Shown here: in pieces, positions 23,584 through 37,662 of the stretch | Layout of the letters: the number at the start of each line of letters is the position of its first letter | How positions within the stretch are numbered: the stretch's first letter is position 1 | NCBI GenBank assembly: GCA_964057225.1 | Contig: CAXKVF010000082.1 | Location: 1-64,000 of the forward strand | DNA length: 64,000 nt | DNA from: Auanema rhodensis | Lineage: Eukaryota > Nematoda > Chromadorea > Rhabditida > Rhabditidae | Direction: 5' to 3' | Made by a program: the position numbers and the translations under genes | Notes under the pieces: generated by a model | What the model was told of the DNA's origin: nothing | The model's database searches: none | Seen by the model: only the letters and a program-made list of their open reading frames with translations

Positions 23584-25167
23584 GTTACATACCAAGTGCA
23601 CATCACGTGTACATTTAATTAGCATAAATTAAAGTTCACGTAAAATTCAAAGTCATGGTTACCATGAACCAATATCAATAAAAATTTGTTTTTAGACTAA
23701 TATGGACATGGGGAATCTAATTTTGAAAACCGCATCTCTTTATCTTTCACGTGAAGCAAGTTACATACCAAGTGCACATCACGTGTACATTTAATTAGCA
23801 TAAATTAAAGTTCACGTAAATTTCAAAGTCATGGTTACCATGAACCAATATCAATAAAAATTTGTTTTTAGACTAATATGGACATGGGGAATCTAATTTT
23901 GAAAACCGCATCTCTTTATCTTTCACGTGAAGCGAGTTACATACCAAGTGCACATCACGTGTACATTTAATTAGCATAAATTAAAGTTCACGTAAATTTC
24001 AAAGTCATGGTTACCATGAACCAATATCAATAAAAATTTGTTTTTAGACTAATATGGACATGGGGAATCTAATTTTGAAAACCGCATCTCTTTATCTTTC
24101 ACGTGAAGCGAGTTACATACCAAGTGCACATCACGTGTACATTTAATTAGCATAAATTAAAGTTCACGTAAATTTCAAAGTCATGGTTACCATGAACCAA
24201 TATCAATAAAAATTTGTTTTTAGACTAATATGGACATGGGGAATCTAATTTTGAAAACCGCATCTCTTTATCTTTCACGTGAAGCGAGTTACATACCAAG
24301 TGCACATCACGTGTACATTTAATTAGCATAAATTAAAGTTCACGTAAAATTCAAAGTCATGGTTACCATGAACCAATATCAATAAAAATTTGTTTTTAGA
24401 CTAATATGGACATGGGGAATCTAATTTTGAAAACCGCATCTCTTTATCTTTCACGTGTAGCGAGTTACATACCAAGTGCACATCACGTGTTCATTTAATT
24501 AGCATAAATTAAAGTTCACGTAAATTTCAAAGTCATGGTTACCATGAACCAATATCAATAAAAATTTGTTTTTAGACTAATATGGACATGGGGAATCTAA
24601 TTTCGAAAACCGCATCTCTTCATCTTTCACGTGAAGCGAGTTACATACCAAGTGCACATCACGTGTACATTTAATTAGCATAAATTAAAGTTCACGTAAA
24701 TTTCAAAGTCATGGTTACCATGCACCAATATCAATAAAAATTTGTTTTTGGACTAATATGGACATGGGGAATCTAATTTTGAAAACCGCATCTCTTTATC
24801 TTTCACGTGAAGCGAGTTACATACCAAGTGCACATCACGTGTACATTTAATTAGCATAAATTAAAGTTCACGTAAATTTCAAAGTCATGGTTACCATGAA
24901 CCAATATCAATAAAAATTTGTTTTTAGACTAATATGGACATGGGGAATCTAATTTTGAAAACCGCATCTCTTTATCTTTCACGTGAAGCGAGTTACATAC
25001 CAAGTGCACATCACGTGTACATTTAATTAGCATAAATTAAAGTTCACGTAAATTTCAAAGTCATGGTTACCATGAACCAATATCAATAAAAATTTGTTTT
25101 TAGACTAATATGGACATGGGGAATCTAATTTTGAAAACCGCATCTCTTCATCTTTCACGTGAAGCGA
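23232..25167. repeat. 11-monomer segment, left copy (M133-M143)
   Basis: Markers: G149C (M133), A84C/G130C (M134), T62A+G175A (M135), T62A+A171T (M139), A28T+T141C+T158C (M140), A84C+A111G (M141), T158C (M143). Every one recurs 21 monomers (3,696 bp) later. T141C creates TTTCGAAAAC, adding a CpG and a BstBI site. M132 and M144 do not match their counterparts, so the shared segment is 11 monomers. Confidence 0.85.
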
Positions 25168-26927
25168 GTTACATACCAAGTGCACATCACGTGTACATTT
25201 AATTAGCATAAATTAAAGTTCACGTAAATTTCAAAGTCATGGTTACCATGAACCAATATCAATAAAAATTTGTTTTTAGACTAATATGGACATGGGGAAT
25301 CTAATTTTGAAAACCGCATCTCTTTATCTTTCACGTGAAGCGAGTTACATACCAAGTGCACATCACGTGTACATTTAATTAGCATAAATTAAAGTTCACG
25401 TAAATTTCAAAGTCATGGTTACCATGCACCAATATCAATAAAAATTTGTTTTTAGACTAATATGGACATGGGGAATCTAATTTTGAAAACCGCATCTCTT
25501 TATCTTTCACGTGAAGCGAGTTACATACCAAGTGCACATCACGTGTACATTTAATTAGCATAAATTAAAGTTCACGTAAATTTCAAAGTCATGGTTACCA
25601 TGAACCAATATCAATAAAAATTTGTTTTTAGACTAATATGGACATGGGGAATCTAATTTTGAAAACCGCATCTCTTTATCTTTCACGTGAAGCGAGTTAC
25701 ATACCAAGTGCACATCACGTGTACATTTAATTAGCATAAATTAAAGTTCACGTAAATTTCAAAGTCATGGTTACCATGAACCAATATCAATAAAAATTTG
25801 TTTTTAGACTAATATGGACATGGGGAATCTAATTTTGAAAACCGCATCTCTTTATCTTTCACGTGAAGCGAGTTACATACCAAGTGCACATCACGTGTAC
25901 ATTTAATTAGCATAAATTAAAGTTCACGTAAATTTCAAAGTCATGGTTACCATGAACCAATATCAATAAAAATTTGTTTTTAGACTAATATGGACATGGG
26001 GAATCTAATTTTGAAAACCGCATCTCTTTATCTTTCACGTGAAGCGAGTTACATACCAAGTGCACATCACGTGTACATTTAATTAGCATAAATTAAAGTT
26101 CACGTAAATTTCAAAGTCATGGTTACCATGAACCAATATCAATAAAAATTTGTTTTTAGACTAATATGGACATGGGGAATCTAATTTTGAAAACCGCATC
26201 TCTTCATCTTTCACGTGAAGCGAGTTACATACCAAGTGCACATCACGTGTACATTTAATTAGCATAAATTAAAGTTCACGTAAATTTCAAAGTCATGGTT
26301 ACCATGAACCAATATCAATAAAAATTTGTTTTTAGACTAATATGGACATGGGGAATCTAATTTTGAAAACCGCATCTCTTTATCTTTCACGTGAAGCGAG
26401 TTACATACCAAGTGCACATCACGTGTACATTTAATTAGCATAAATTAAAGTTCACGTAAATTTCAAAGTCATGGTTACCATGCACCAATATCAATAAAAA
26501 TTTGTTTTTAGACTAATATGGACATGGGGAATCTAATTTTGAAAACCGCATCTCTTTATCTTTCACGTGAAGCGAGTTACATACCAAGTGCACATCACGT
26601 GTACATTTAATTAGCATAAATTAAAGTTCACGTAAATTTCAAAGTCATGGTTACCATGAACCAATATCAATAAAAATTTGTTTTTAGACTAATATGGACA
26701 TGGGGAATCTAATTTTGAAAACCGCATCTCTTTATCTTTCACGTGAAGCGAGTTACATACCAAGTGCACATCACGTGTACATTTAATTAGCATAAATTAA
26801 AGTTCACGTAAATTTCAAAGTCATGGTTACCATGAACCAATATCAATAAAAATTTGTTTTTAGACTAATATGGACATGGGGAATCTAATTTTGAAAACCG
26901 CATCTCTTCATCTTTCACGTGAAGCGA
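25168..26927. repeat. Intervening T158C/A84C units (M144-M153)
   Basis: Between the two 11-monomer segments, T158C (CTTCATC) occurs in M149 and M153, and A84C in M145 and M151. With M143 this gives T158C-plain-A84C units of six (M143-M148) and four (M149-M152) monomers. All other monomers here are consensus-like. Confidence 0.7.
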
Positions 26928-28863
26928 GTTACATACCAAGTGCACATCACGTGTACATTTAATTAGCATAAATTAAAGTTCACGTAAATTTCAAAGTCAT
27001 GGTTACCATGAACCAATATCAATAAAAATTTGTTTTTAGACTAATATGGACATGGGGAATCTAATTTTGAAAACCCCATCTCTTTATCTTTCACGTGAAG
27101 CGAGTTACATACCAAGTGCACATCACGTGTACATTTAATTAGCATAAATTAAAGTTCACGTAAATTTCAAAGTCATGGTTACCATGCACCAATATCAATA
27201 AAAATTTGTTTTTAGACTAATATGGACATGGGCAATCTAATTTTGAAAACCGCATCTCTTTATCTTTCACGTGAAGCGAGTTACATACCAAGTGCACATC
27301 ACGTGTACATTTAATTAGCATAAATTAAAGTTCACGTAAAATTCAAAGTCATGGTTACCATGAACCAATATCAATAAAAATTTGTTTTTAGACTAATATG
27401 GACATGGGGAATCTAATTTTGAAAACCGCATCTCTTTATCTTTCACGTGAAGCAAGTTACATACCAAGTGCACATCACGTGTACATTTAATTAGCATAAA
27501 TTAAAGTTCACGTAAATTTCAAAGTCATGGTTACCATGAACCAATATCAATAAAAATTTGTTTTTAGACTAATATGGACATGGGGAATCTAATTTTGAAA
27601 ACCGCATCTCTTTATCTTTCACGTGAAGCGAGTTACATACCAAGTGCACATCACGTGTACATTTAATTAGCATAAATTAAAGTTCACGTAAATTTCAAAG
27701 TCATGGTTACCATGAACCAATATCAATAAAAATTTGTTTTTAGACTAATATGGACATGGGGAATCTAATTTTGAAAACCGCATCTCTTTATCTTTCACGT
27801 GAAGCGAGTTACATACCAAGTGCACATCACGTGTACATTTAATTAGCATAAATTAAAGTTCACGTAAATTTCAAAGTCATGGTTACCATGAACCAATATC
27901 AATAAAAATTTGTTTTTAGACTAATATGGACATGGGGAATCTAATTTTGAAAACCGCATCTCTTTATCTTTCACGTGAAGCGAGTTACATACCAAGTGCA
28001 CATCACGTGTACATTTAATTAGCATAAATTAAAGTTCACGTAAAATTCAAAGTCATGGTTACCATGAACCAATATCAATAAAAATTTGTTTTTAGACTAA
28101 TATGGACATGGGGAATCTAATTTTGAAAACCGCATCTCTTTATCTTTCACGTGTAGCGAGTTACATACCAAGTGCACATCACGTGTTCATTTAATTAGCA
28201 TAAATTAAAGTTCACGTAAATTTCAAAGTCATGGTTACCATGAACCAATATCAATAAAAATTTGTTTTTAGACTAATATGGACATGGGGAATCTAATTTC
28301 GAAAACCGCATCTCTTCATCTTTCACGTGAAGCGAGTTACATACCAAGTGCACATCACGTGTACATTTAATTAGCATAAATTAAAGTTCACGTAAATTTC
28401 AAAGTCATGGTTACCATGCACCAATATCAATAAAAATTTGTTTTTGGACTAATATGGACATGGGGAATCTAATTTTGAAAACCGCATCTCTTTATCTTTC
28501 ACGTGAAGCGAGTTACATACCAAGTGCACATCACGTGTACATTTAATTAGCATAAATTAAAGTTCACGTAAATTTCAAAGTCATGGTTACCATGAACCAA
28601 TATCAATAAAAATTTGTTTTTAGACTAATATGGACATGGGGAATCTAATTTTGAAAACCGCATCTCTTTATCTTTCACGTGAAGCGAGTTACATACCAAG
28701 TGCACATCACGTGTACATTTAATTAGCATAAATTAAAGTTCACGTAAATTTCAAAGTCATGGTTACCATGAACCAATATCAATAAAAATTTGTTTTTAGA
28801 CTAATATGGACATGGGGAATCTAATTTTGAAAACCGCATCTCTTCATCTTTCACGTGAAGCGA
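26928..28863. repeat. 11-monomer segment, right copy (M154-M164)
   Basis: Matches M133-M143 marker for marker at an offset of 3,696 bp, including the rare T141C (M161) and A111G (M162). Its right end was then used as template for the next local duplication at 29040-30095. Confidence 0.85.
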
Positions 28864-30095
28864 GTTACATACCAAGTGCACATCACGTGTACATTTAATT
28901 AGCATAAATTAAAGTTCACGTAAATTTCAAAGTCATGGTTACCATGCACCAATATCAATAAAAATTTGTTTTTAGACTAATATGGACATGGGGAATCTAA
29001 TTTTGAAAACCGCATCTCTTTATCTTTCACGTGAAGCAAGTTACATACCAAGTGCACATCACGTGTACATTTAATTAGCATAAATTTAAGTTCACGTAAA
29101 TTTCAAAGTCATGGTTACCATGAACCAATATCAATAAAAATTTGTTTTTAGACTAATATGGACATGGGGAATCTAATTTTGAAAACCGCATCTCTTTATC
29201 TTTCACGTGTAGCGAGTTACATACCAAGTGCACATCACGTGTTCATTTAATTAGCATAAATTAAAGTTCACGTAAATTTCAAAGTCATGGTTACCATGAA
29301 CCAATATCAATAAAAATTTGTTTTTAGACTAATATGGACATGGGGAATCTAATTTCGAAAACCGCATCTCTTCATCTTTCACGTGAAGCGAGTTACATAC
29401 CAAGTGCACATCACGTGTACATTTAATTAGCATAAATTAAAGTTCACGTAAATTTCAAAGTCATGGTTACCATGCACCAATATCAATAAAAATTTGTTTT
29501 TGAACTAATATGGACATGGGGAATCTAATTTTGAAAACCGCATCTCTTTATCTTTCACGTGAAGCGAGTTACATACCAAGTGCACATCACGTGTACATTT
29601 AATTAGCATAAATTAAAGTTCACGTAAATTTCAAAGTCATGGTTACCATGAACCAATATCAATAAAAATTTGTTTTTAGACTAATATGGACATGGGGAAT
29701 CTAATTTTGAAAACCGCATCTCTTTATCTTTCACGTGAAGCGAGTTACATACCAAGTGCACATCACGTGTACATTTAATTAGCATAAATTAAAGTTCACG
29801 TAAATTTCAAAGTCATGGTTACCATGAACCAATATCAATGAAAATTTGTTTTTAGACTAATATGGACATGGGGAATCTAATTTTGAAAACCGCATCTCTT
29901 CATCTTTCACGTGAAGCGAGTTACATACCAAGTGCACATCACGTGTACATTTAATTAGCATAAATTAAAGTTCACGTAAATTTCAAAGTCATGGTTACCA
30001 TGCACCAATATCAATAAAAATTTGTTTTTAGACTAATATGGACATGGGGAATCTAATTTTGAAAACCGCATCTCTTTATCTTTCACGTGAAGCGA
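27984..30095. repeat. Six-monomer tandem duplicate (M160-M165, M166-M171)
   Basis: A171T (M160, M166), A28T+T141C+T158C (M161, M167), A84C with a changed A111 (M162, M168), T158C (M164, M170) and A84C (M165, M171) repeat with a period of 1,056 bp. Copy 2 has diverged: M168 has TTTTTGAACT (A111G plus G112A) where M162 has TTTTTGGACT, and M170 has CAATGAAAAT. M166 lacks the T62A of M160 and has ATAAATTTAAG. Confidence 0.85.
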
Positions 30096-30447
30096 GTTAC
30101 ATACCAAGTGCACATCACGTGTACATTTAATTAGCATAAATTAAAGTTCACGTAAATTTCAAAGTCATGGTTACCATGAACCAATATCAATAAAAATTTG
30201 TTTTTAGACTAATATGGACATGGGGAATCTAATTTTGAAAACCGCATCTCTTTATCTTTCACGTGAAGCGAGTTACATACCAAGTGCACATCACGTGTAC
30301 ATTTAATTAGCATAAATTAAAGTTCACGTAAATTTCAAAGTCATGGTTACCATGAACCAATATCAATAAAAATTTGTTTTTAGACTAATATGGACATGGG
30401 GAATCTAATTTTGAAAACCGCATCTCTTTATCTTTCACGTGAAGCGA

Positions 30448-33400
30448 GTTACATACCAAGTGCACATCACGTGTACATTTAATTAGCATAAATTAAAGTT
30501 CACGTAAATTTCAAAGTCATGGTTACCATGAACCAATATCGATAAAAATTTGTTTTTAGACTAATATGGACATGGGGAATCTGATTTTGAAAACCGCATC
30601 TCTTTATCTTTCACGTGAAGCGAGTTACATACCAAGTGCACATCACGTGTACATTTAATTAGCATAAATTAAAGTTCACGTATATTTCAAAGTCATGGTT
30701 ACCATGAACTAATATCAATAAAAATTTGTTTTTAGACTAATATGGACATGAGGAATCTAATTTTGAAAACCGCATCTCTTTATCTTTCACGTGAAGCGAG
30801 TTACATACCAAGTGCACATTATGTGTACATTTAATTAGCATAAATTAAAGTTCACGTAAATTTCAAAGTCATGGTTACCATGCACCAATATCAATAAAAA
30901 TTTGTTTTTAGACTAATATGGACATGGGGAATCTAATTTTGAAAACCGCATCTCTTTATCTTTCACGTGAAGCGAGTTACATACCAAGTGCACATCACGT
31001 GTACATTTAATTAGCATAAATTAAAGTTCACGTAAATTTCAAAGTCATGGTTACCATGAACCAATATCAATAAAAATTTGTTTTTAGACTAATATGGACA
31101 TGGGGAATCTAATTTTGAAAACCGCATCTCTTTATCTTTCACGTGAAGCAAGTTACATACCAAGTGCACATCATGTGTACATTTAATTAGCATAAATTAA
31201 AGTTCACGTAAATTTCAAAGTCATGGTTACCATGCACCAATATCAATAAAAATTTGTTTTTAGACTAATATGGACATGGGGAATCTAATTTTGAAAACCG
31301 CATCTCTTTATCTTTCACGTGAAGCGAGTTACATACCAAGTGCACATCACGTGTACATTTAATTAGCATAAATTAAAGTTCACGTAAATTTCAAAGTCAT
31401 GGTTACCATGAACCAATATCAATAGAAATTTGTTTTTAGACTAATATGGACATGGGGAATCTAATTTTGACAACCGCATCTCTTTATCTTTCACGTGAAG
31501 CGAGTTACATACCAAGTGCACATCACGTGTACATTTAATTAGCATAAATTAAAGTTCACTTAAATTTCAAAGTCATGGTTACCATGAACCAATATCAATA
31601 AAAATTTGTTTTTAGACTAATATGGACATGGGGAATCTAATTTTGAAAACCGCATCTCTTTATCTTTCACGTGAAGCGAGTTACATACCAAGTGCACATC
31701 ACGTGTACATTTAATTAGCATAAATTAAAGTTCACGTAAATTTCAAAGTCATGGTTACCATGAACCAATATCAATAAAAATTTGTTTTTAGACTAATATG
31801 GACATGGGGAATCTAATTTTGAAAACCGCATCTCTTTATCTTTCACGTGAAGCGAGTTACATACCAAGTGCACATCACGTGTACATTTAATTAGCATAAA
31901 TTAAAGTTCACGTAAATTTCAAAGTCATGGTTACCATGCACCAATATCAATAAAAATTTGTTTTTAGACTAATATGGTCAAGGGGAATCTAATTTTGAAA
32001 ACCGCATCTCTTTATCTTTCACGTGAAGCGAGTTACATACCAAGTGCACATCACGTGTACATTTAATTAGCATAAATTAAAGTTCACGTAAATTTCAAAG
32101 TCATGGTTACCATGAACCAATATCAATAAAAATTTGTTTTTAGACTAATATGGACATGGGGAATCTAATTTTGAAAACCGCATCTCTTTATCTTTCACGT
32201 GAAGCGAGTTACATACCAAGTGCACATCACGTGTACATTTAATTAGCATAAATTAAAGTTCACGTAAATTTCAAAGTCATGGTTACCATGAACTAATATC
32301 AATAAAAATTTGTTTTTAGACTAATATGGACATGGGGAATCTAATTTTGAAAACCGCATCTCTTTATCTTTCACGTGAAGCGAGTTACATACCAAGTGCA
32401 CATCACGTGTACATTTAATTAGCATAAATTAAAGTTCACGTAAATTTCAAAGTCATGGTTACCATGAAGCAATATCAATAAAAATTTGTTTTTAGACTAA
32501 TATGGACAGGGGGAATCTAATTTTGAAAACCGCATCTCTTTATCTTTCACGTGAAGCGAGTTACATACCAAGTGCACATCACGTGTACATTTAATTAGCA
32601 TAAATTAAAGTTCACGTAAAATTCAAAGTCATGGTTACCATGAACCAATATCAATAAAAATTTGTTTTTAGACTAATATGGACATGGGGAATCTAATTTT
32701 GAAAACCGCATCTCTTTATCTTTCACGTGAAGCGAGTTACATACCAAGTGCACATCACGTGTACATTTAATTAGCATAAATTAAAGTTCACGTAAAATTC
32801 AAAGTCATGGTTACCATGCACCAATATCAATAAAAATTTGTTTTTAGACTAATATGGACATGGGGAATCTAATTTAGAAAACCGCATCTCTTTATCTTTC
32901 ACGTGAAGCGAGTTACATACCAAGTGCACATCACGTGTACATTTAATTAGCATAAATTAAAGTTCACGTAAAATTCAAAGTCATGGTTACCATGAACCAA
33001 TATCAATAAAAATTTGTTTTTAGACTAATATGGACATGGGGAATCTAATTTTGAAAACCGCATCTCTTTATCTTTCACGTGAAGCGAGTTACATACCAAG
33101 TGCACATCACGTGTACATTTAATTAGCATAAATTAAAGTTCACGTAAATTTCAAAGTCATGGTTACCATGCACCAATATCAATAAAAATTTGTTTTTAGA
33201 CTAATATGGACATGGGGAATCTAATTTTGAAAACCGCATCTCTTTATCTTTCACGTGAAGCGAGTTACATACCAAGTGCACATCACGTGTACATTTAATT
33301 AGCATAAATTAAAGTTCACGTAAATTTCAAAGTCATGGTTACCATGCACCAATATCAATAAAAATTTGTTTTTAGACTAATGTGGACATGGGGAATCTAA

Positions 33401-33615
33401 TTTTGAAAACCGCATCTCTTTATCTTTCACGTGAAGCGAGTTACATACCAAGTGCACATCACGTGTACATTTAATTAGCATAAATTAAAGTTCACGTAAA
33501 ATTCAAAGTCATGGTTACCATGAACCAATATCAATAAAAATTTGTTTTTAGACTAATATGGACATGGGGGATCTAATTTTGAAAACCGCATCTCTTCATC
33601 TTTCACGTGAAGCGA
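30448..33615. repeat. Mutation-rich junction zone (M174-M191)
   Basis: This 18-monomer stretch has the densest singletons in the window. Examples: ATCGATAA and AATCTGATT in M174; GTATATTTC, GAACTAAT and CATGAGG in M175; CACATTATGTG in M176; CATCATGTG in M178; AATAGAAAT and GACAACCGC in M179; TATGGTCAAGGGG in M182; GGACAGGGGG in M185; AATTTAGAAAA in M187; AATGTGGAC in M190; GGGGGAT in M191. T62A is clustered at M186-M188 and M191. Left-side markers A171T/A28T, T141C and G149C stop before it. The right-side marker C86G (ATGAAGC) first appears in M185. I read it as older, less homogenised sequence between two expansion domains. Confidence 0.75.
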
Positions 33616-33967
33616 GTTACATACCAAGTGCACATCACGTGTACATTTAATTAGCATAAATTAAAGTTCACGTAAATTTCAAAGTCATGGTTACCATGAA
33701 CCAATATCAATAAAAATTTGTTTTTAGACTAATATGGACATGGGGAATCTAATTTTGAAAACCGCATCTCTTTATCTTTCACGTGAAGCGAGTTACATAC
33801 CAAGTGCACATCACGTGTACATTTAATTAGCATAAATTAAAGTTCACGTAAATTTCAAAGTCATGGTTACCATGAACCAATATCAATAAAAATTTGTTTT
33901 TAGACTAATATGGACATGGGGAATCTAATTTTGAAAACCGCATCTCTTTATCTTTCACGTGAAGCGA

Positions 33968-35551
33968 GTTACATACCAAGTGCACATCAGGTGTACATTT
34001 AATTAGCATAAATTAAAGTTCACGTAAATTTCAAAGTCATGGTTACCATGAACCAATATCAATAAAAATTTGTTTTTAGACTAATATGGACATGGGGAAT
34101 CTAATTTTGAAAACCGCATCTCTTTATCTTTCACGTGAAGCGAGTTACATACCAAGTGCACATCACGTGTACATTTAATTAGCATAAATTAAAGTTCACG
34201 TAAATTTCAAAGTCATGGTTACCATGAACCAATATCAATAAAAATTTGTTTTTAGACTAATATGGACATGGGGAATCTAATTTTGAAAACCGCATCTCTT
34301 TATCTTTCACGTGAAGCGAGTTACATACCAAGTGCACATCAGGTGTACATTTAATTAGCATAAATTAAAGTTCACGTAAATTTCAAAGTCATGGTTACCA
34401 TAAACCAATATCAATAAAAATTTGTTTTTAGACTAATATGGACATGGGGAATCTAATTTTGAAAACCGCATCTCTTTATCTTTCACGTGAAGCGAGTTAC
34501 ATACCAAGTGCACATCACGTGTACATTTAATTAGCATAAATTAAAGTTCACGTAAATTTCAAAGTCATGGTTACCATGAACCAATATCAATAAAAATTTG
34601 TTTTTAGACTAATATGGACATGGGGAATCTAATTTTGAAAACCGCATCTCTTTATCTTTCACGTGAAGCGAGTTACATACCAAGTGCACATCAGGTGTAC
34701 ATTTAATTAGCATAAATTAAAGTTCACGTAAATTTCAAAGTCATGGTTACCATGAACCAATATCAATAAAAATTTGTTTTTAGACTAATATGGACATGGG
34801 GAATCTAATTTTGAAAACCGCATCTCTTTATCTTTCACGTGAAGCGAGTTACATACCAAGTGCACATCACGTGTACATTTAATTAGCATAAATTAAAGTT
34901 CACGTAAATTTCAAAGTCATGGTTACCATGAACCAATATCAATAAAAATTTGTTTTTAGACTAATATGGACATGGGGAATCTAATTTTGAAAACCGCATC
35001 TCTTTATCTTTCACGTGAAGCGAGTTACATACCAAGTGCACATCACGTGTACATTTAATTAGCATAAATTAAAGTTCACGTAAATTTCAAAGTCATGGTT
35101 ACCATGAACCAATATCAATAAAAATTTGTTTTTAGACTAATATGGACATGGGGAATCTAATTTTGAAAACCGCATCTCTTTATCTTTCACGTGAAGCGAG
35201 TTACATACCAAGTGCACATCAGGTGTACATTTAATTAGCATAAATTAAAGTTCACGTAAATTTCAAAGTCATGGTTACCATGAACCAATATCAATAAAAA
35301 TTTGTTTTTAGACTAATATGGACATGGGGAATCTAATTTTGAAAACCGCATCTCTTTATCTTTCACGTGAAGCGAGTTACATACCAAGTGCACATCAGGT
35401 GTACATTTAATTAGCATAAATTAAAGTTCACGTAAATTTCAAAGTCATGGTTACCATGAACCAATATCAATAAAAATTTGTTTTTAGACTAATATGGACA
35501 TGGGGAATCTAATTTTGAAAACCGCATCTCTTTATCTTTCACGTGAAGCGA
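33968..35551. repeat. C23G block, partly dimeric (M194-M202)
   Basis: M194, M196, M198, M201 and M202 carry C23G, turning CACGTG into CAGGTG. The spacing is two, two, three and one monomers, so this began as a dimer repeat and was then disturbed. M196 also has G83A. All five carriers lie within 1.6 kb and I saw the change nowhere else, so it spread locally. The change removes one CpG and one of the two CACGTG palindromes. Confidence 0.88.
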
Positions 35552-36079
35552 GTTACATACCAAGTGCACATCACGTGTACATTTAATTAGCATAAATTAA
35601 AGTTCACGTAAATTTCAAAGTCATGGTTACCATGCACCAATATCAATAAAAATTTGTTTTTAGACTAATATGGACATGGGGAATCTAATTTTGAAAACCG
35701 CATCTCTTTATCTTTCACGTGAAGCGAGTTACATACCAAGTGCACATCACGTGTACATTTAATTAGCATAAATTAAAGTTCACGTAAATTTCAAAGTCAT
35801 GGTTACCATGCACCAATATCAATAAAAATTTGTTTTTAGACTAATATGGACATGGGGAATCTAATTTTGAAAACCGCATCTCTTTATCTTTCACGTGAAG
35901 CGAGTTACATACCAAGTGCACATCACGTGTACATTTAATTAGCATAAATTAAAGTTCACGTAAATTTCAAAGTCATGGTTACCATGAACCAATATCAATA
36001 AAAATTTGTTTTTAGACTAATATGGACATGGGGAATCTAATTTTGAAAACCGCATCTCTTTATCTTTCACGTGAAGCGA

Positions 36080-36783
36080 GTTACATACCAAGTGCACATC
36101 ACGTGTACATTTAATTAGCATAAATTAAAGTTCACGTAAATTTCAAAGTCATGGTTACCATGAAGCAATATCGATAAAAATTTGTTTTTAGACTAATATG
36201 GACATGGGGAATCTAATTTTGAAAACCGCATCTCTTTATCTTTCACGTGAAGCGAGTTACATACCAAGTGCACATCACGTGTACATTTAATTAGCATAAA
36301 TTAAAGTTCACGTAAATTTCAAAGTCATGGTTACCATGAAGCAATATCAATAAAAATTTGTTTTTAGACTAATATGGACATGGGGAATCTAATTTTGAAA
36401 ACCGCATCTCTTTATCTTTCACGTGAAGCGAGTTACATACCATGTGCACATCACGTGTACATTTAATTAGCATAAATTAAAGTTCACGTAAATTTCAAAG
36501 TCATGGTTACCATGAAGCAATATCAATAAAAATTTGTTTTTAGACTAATATGGACATGGGGAATCTAATTTCGAAAACCGCATCTCTTTATCTTTCACGT
36601 GAAGCGAGTTACATACCATGTGCACATCACGTGTACATTTAATTAGCATAAATTAAAGTTCACGTAAATTTCAAAGTCATGGTTACCATGAACCAATATC
36701 AATAAAAATTTGTTTTTAGACTAATATGGACATGGGCAATCTAATTTTGAAAACCGCATCTCTTTATCTTTCACGTGAAGCGA
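36080..36783. repeat. C86G and A12T monomers (M206-M209)
   Basis: M206-M208 carry C86G (ATGAAGC). M206 also has ATCGATAA. M208 and M209 carry A12T (CCATGTGCAC). M208 has T141C (TTTCGAAAAC) and M209 has GGGCAA. The M208-M211 order recurs 21 monomers later at M229-M232, where the T141C monomer reads TTTCAAAAAC. Confidence 0.8.
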
Positions 36784-37487
36784 GTTACATACCAAGTGCA
36801 CATCACGTGTACATTTAATTAGCATAAATTAAAATTCACGTAAATTTCAAAGTCATGGTTACCATGCACCAATATCAATAAAAATTTGTTTTCAGACTAA
36901 TATGGACATGGGGAATCTAATTTTGAAAACCGCATCTCTTTATCTTTCACGTGAAGCGAGTTACATACCGAGTGCACATCACGTGTACATTTAATTAGCA
37001 TAAATTAAAGTTCACGTAAATTTCAAAGTCATGGTTACCATGCACCAATATCAATAAAAATTTGTTTTTAGACTAATATGGACATGGGGAATCTAATTTT
37101 GAAAACCGCATCTCTTTATCTTTCACGTGAAGCGAGTTACATACCAAGTGCACATCACGTGTACATTTAATTAGCATAAATTAAAGTTCACGTAAATTTC
37201 AAAGTCATGGTTACCATGAACCAATATCAATAAAAATTTGTTTTTAGACTAATATGGACATGGGGAATCTAATTTTGAAAACCGCATCTCTTTATCTTTC
37301 ACGTGAAGCGAGTTACATACCAAGTGCACATCACGTGTACATTTAATTAGCATAAATTAAAGTTCACGTAAATTTCAAAGTCATGGTTACCATGAAGCAA
37401 TATCAATAAAAATTTGTTTTTAGACTAATATGGACATGGGAAATCTAATTTTGAAAACCGCATCTCTTTATCTTTCACGTGAAGCGA

Positions 37488-37662
37488 GTTACATACCAAG
37501 TGCACATCACGTGTACATTTAATTAGCATAAATTAAAGTTCACGTAAATTTCAAAGTCATGGTTACCATGAACCAATATCAATAAAAATTTGTTTTTAGA
37601 CTAATATGGACATGGGGAATCTAATTTTAAAACCGCATCTCTTTATCTTTCACGTGAAGCGA
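37488..37662. repeat. 175-bp monomer M214, G142 deleted
   Basis: It reads AATTTTAAAACCGC instead of AATTTTGAAAACCGC, with the G lost at about 37629. This shifts the register of the rest of the array by one base. The same loss is present in M220, six monomers on. Confidence 0.92.

Noticed and set aside
24464-24639. CENP-B box in T141C monomers (TTTCGAAAACCGC)
   Set aside because: It has TTCG, but the A and CGGG core positions of the mammalian box do not fit. CENP-B boxes are not expected if this is a plant.
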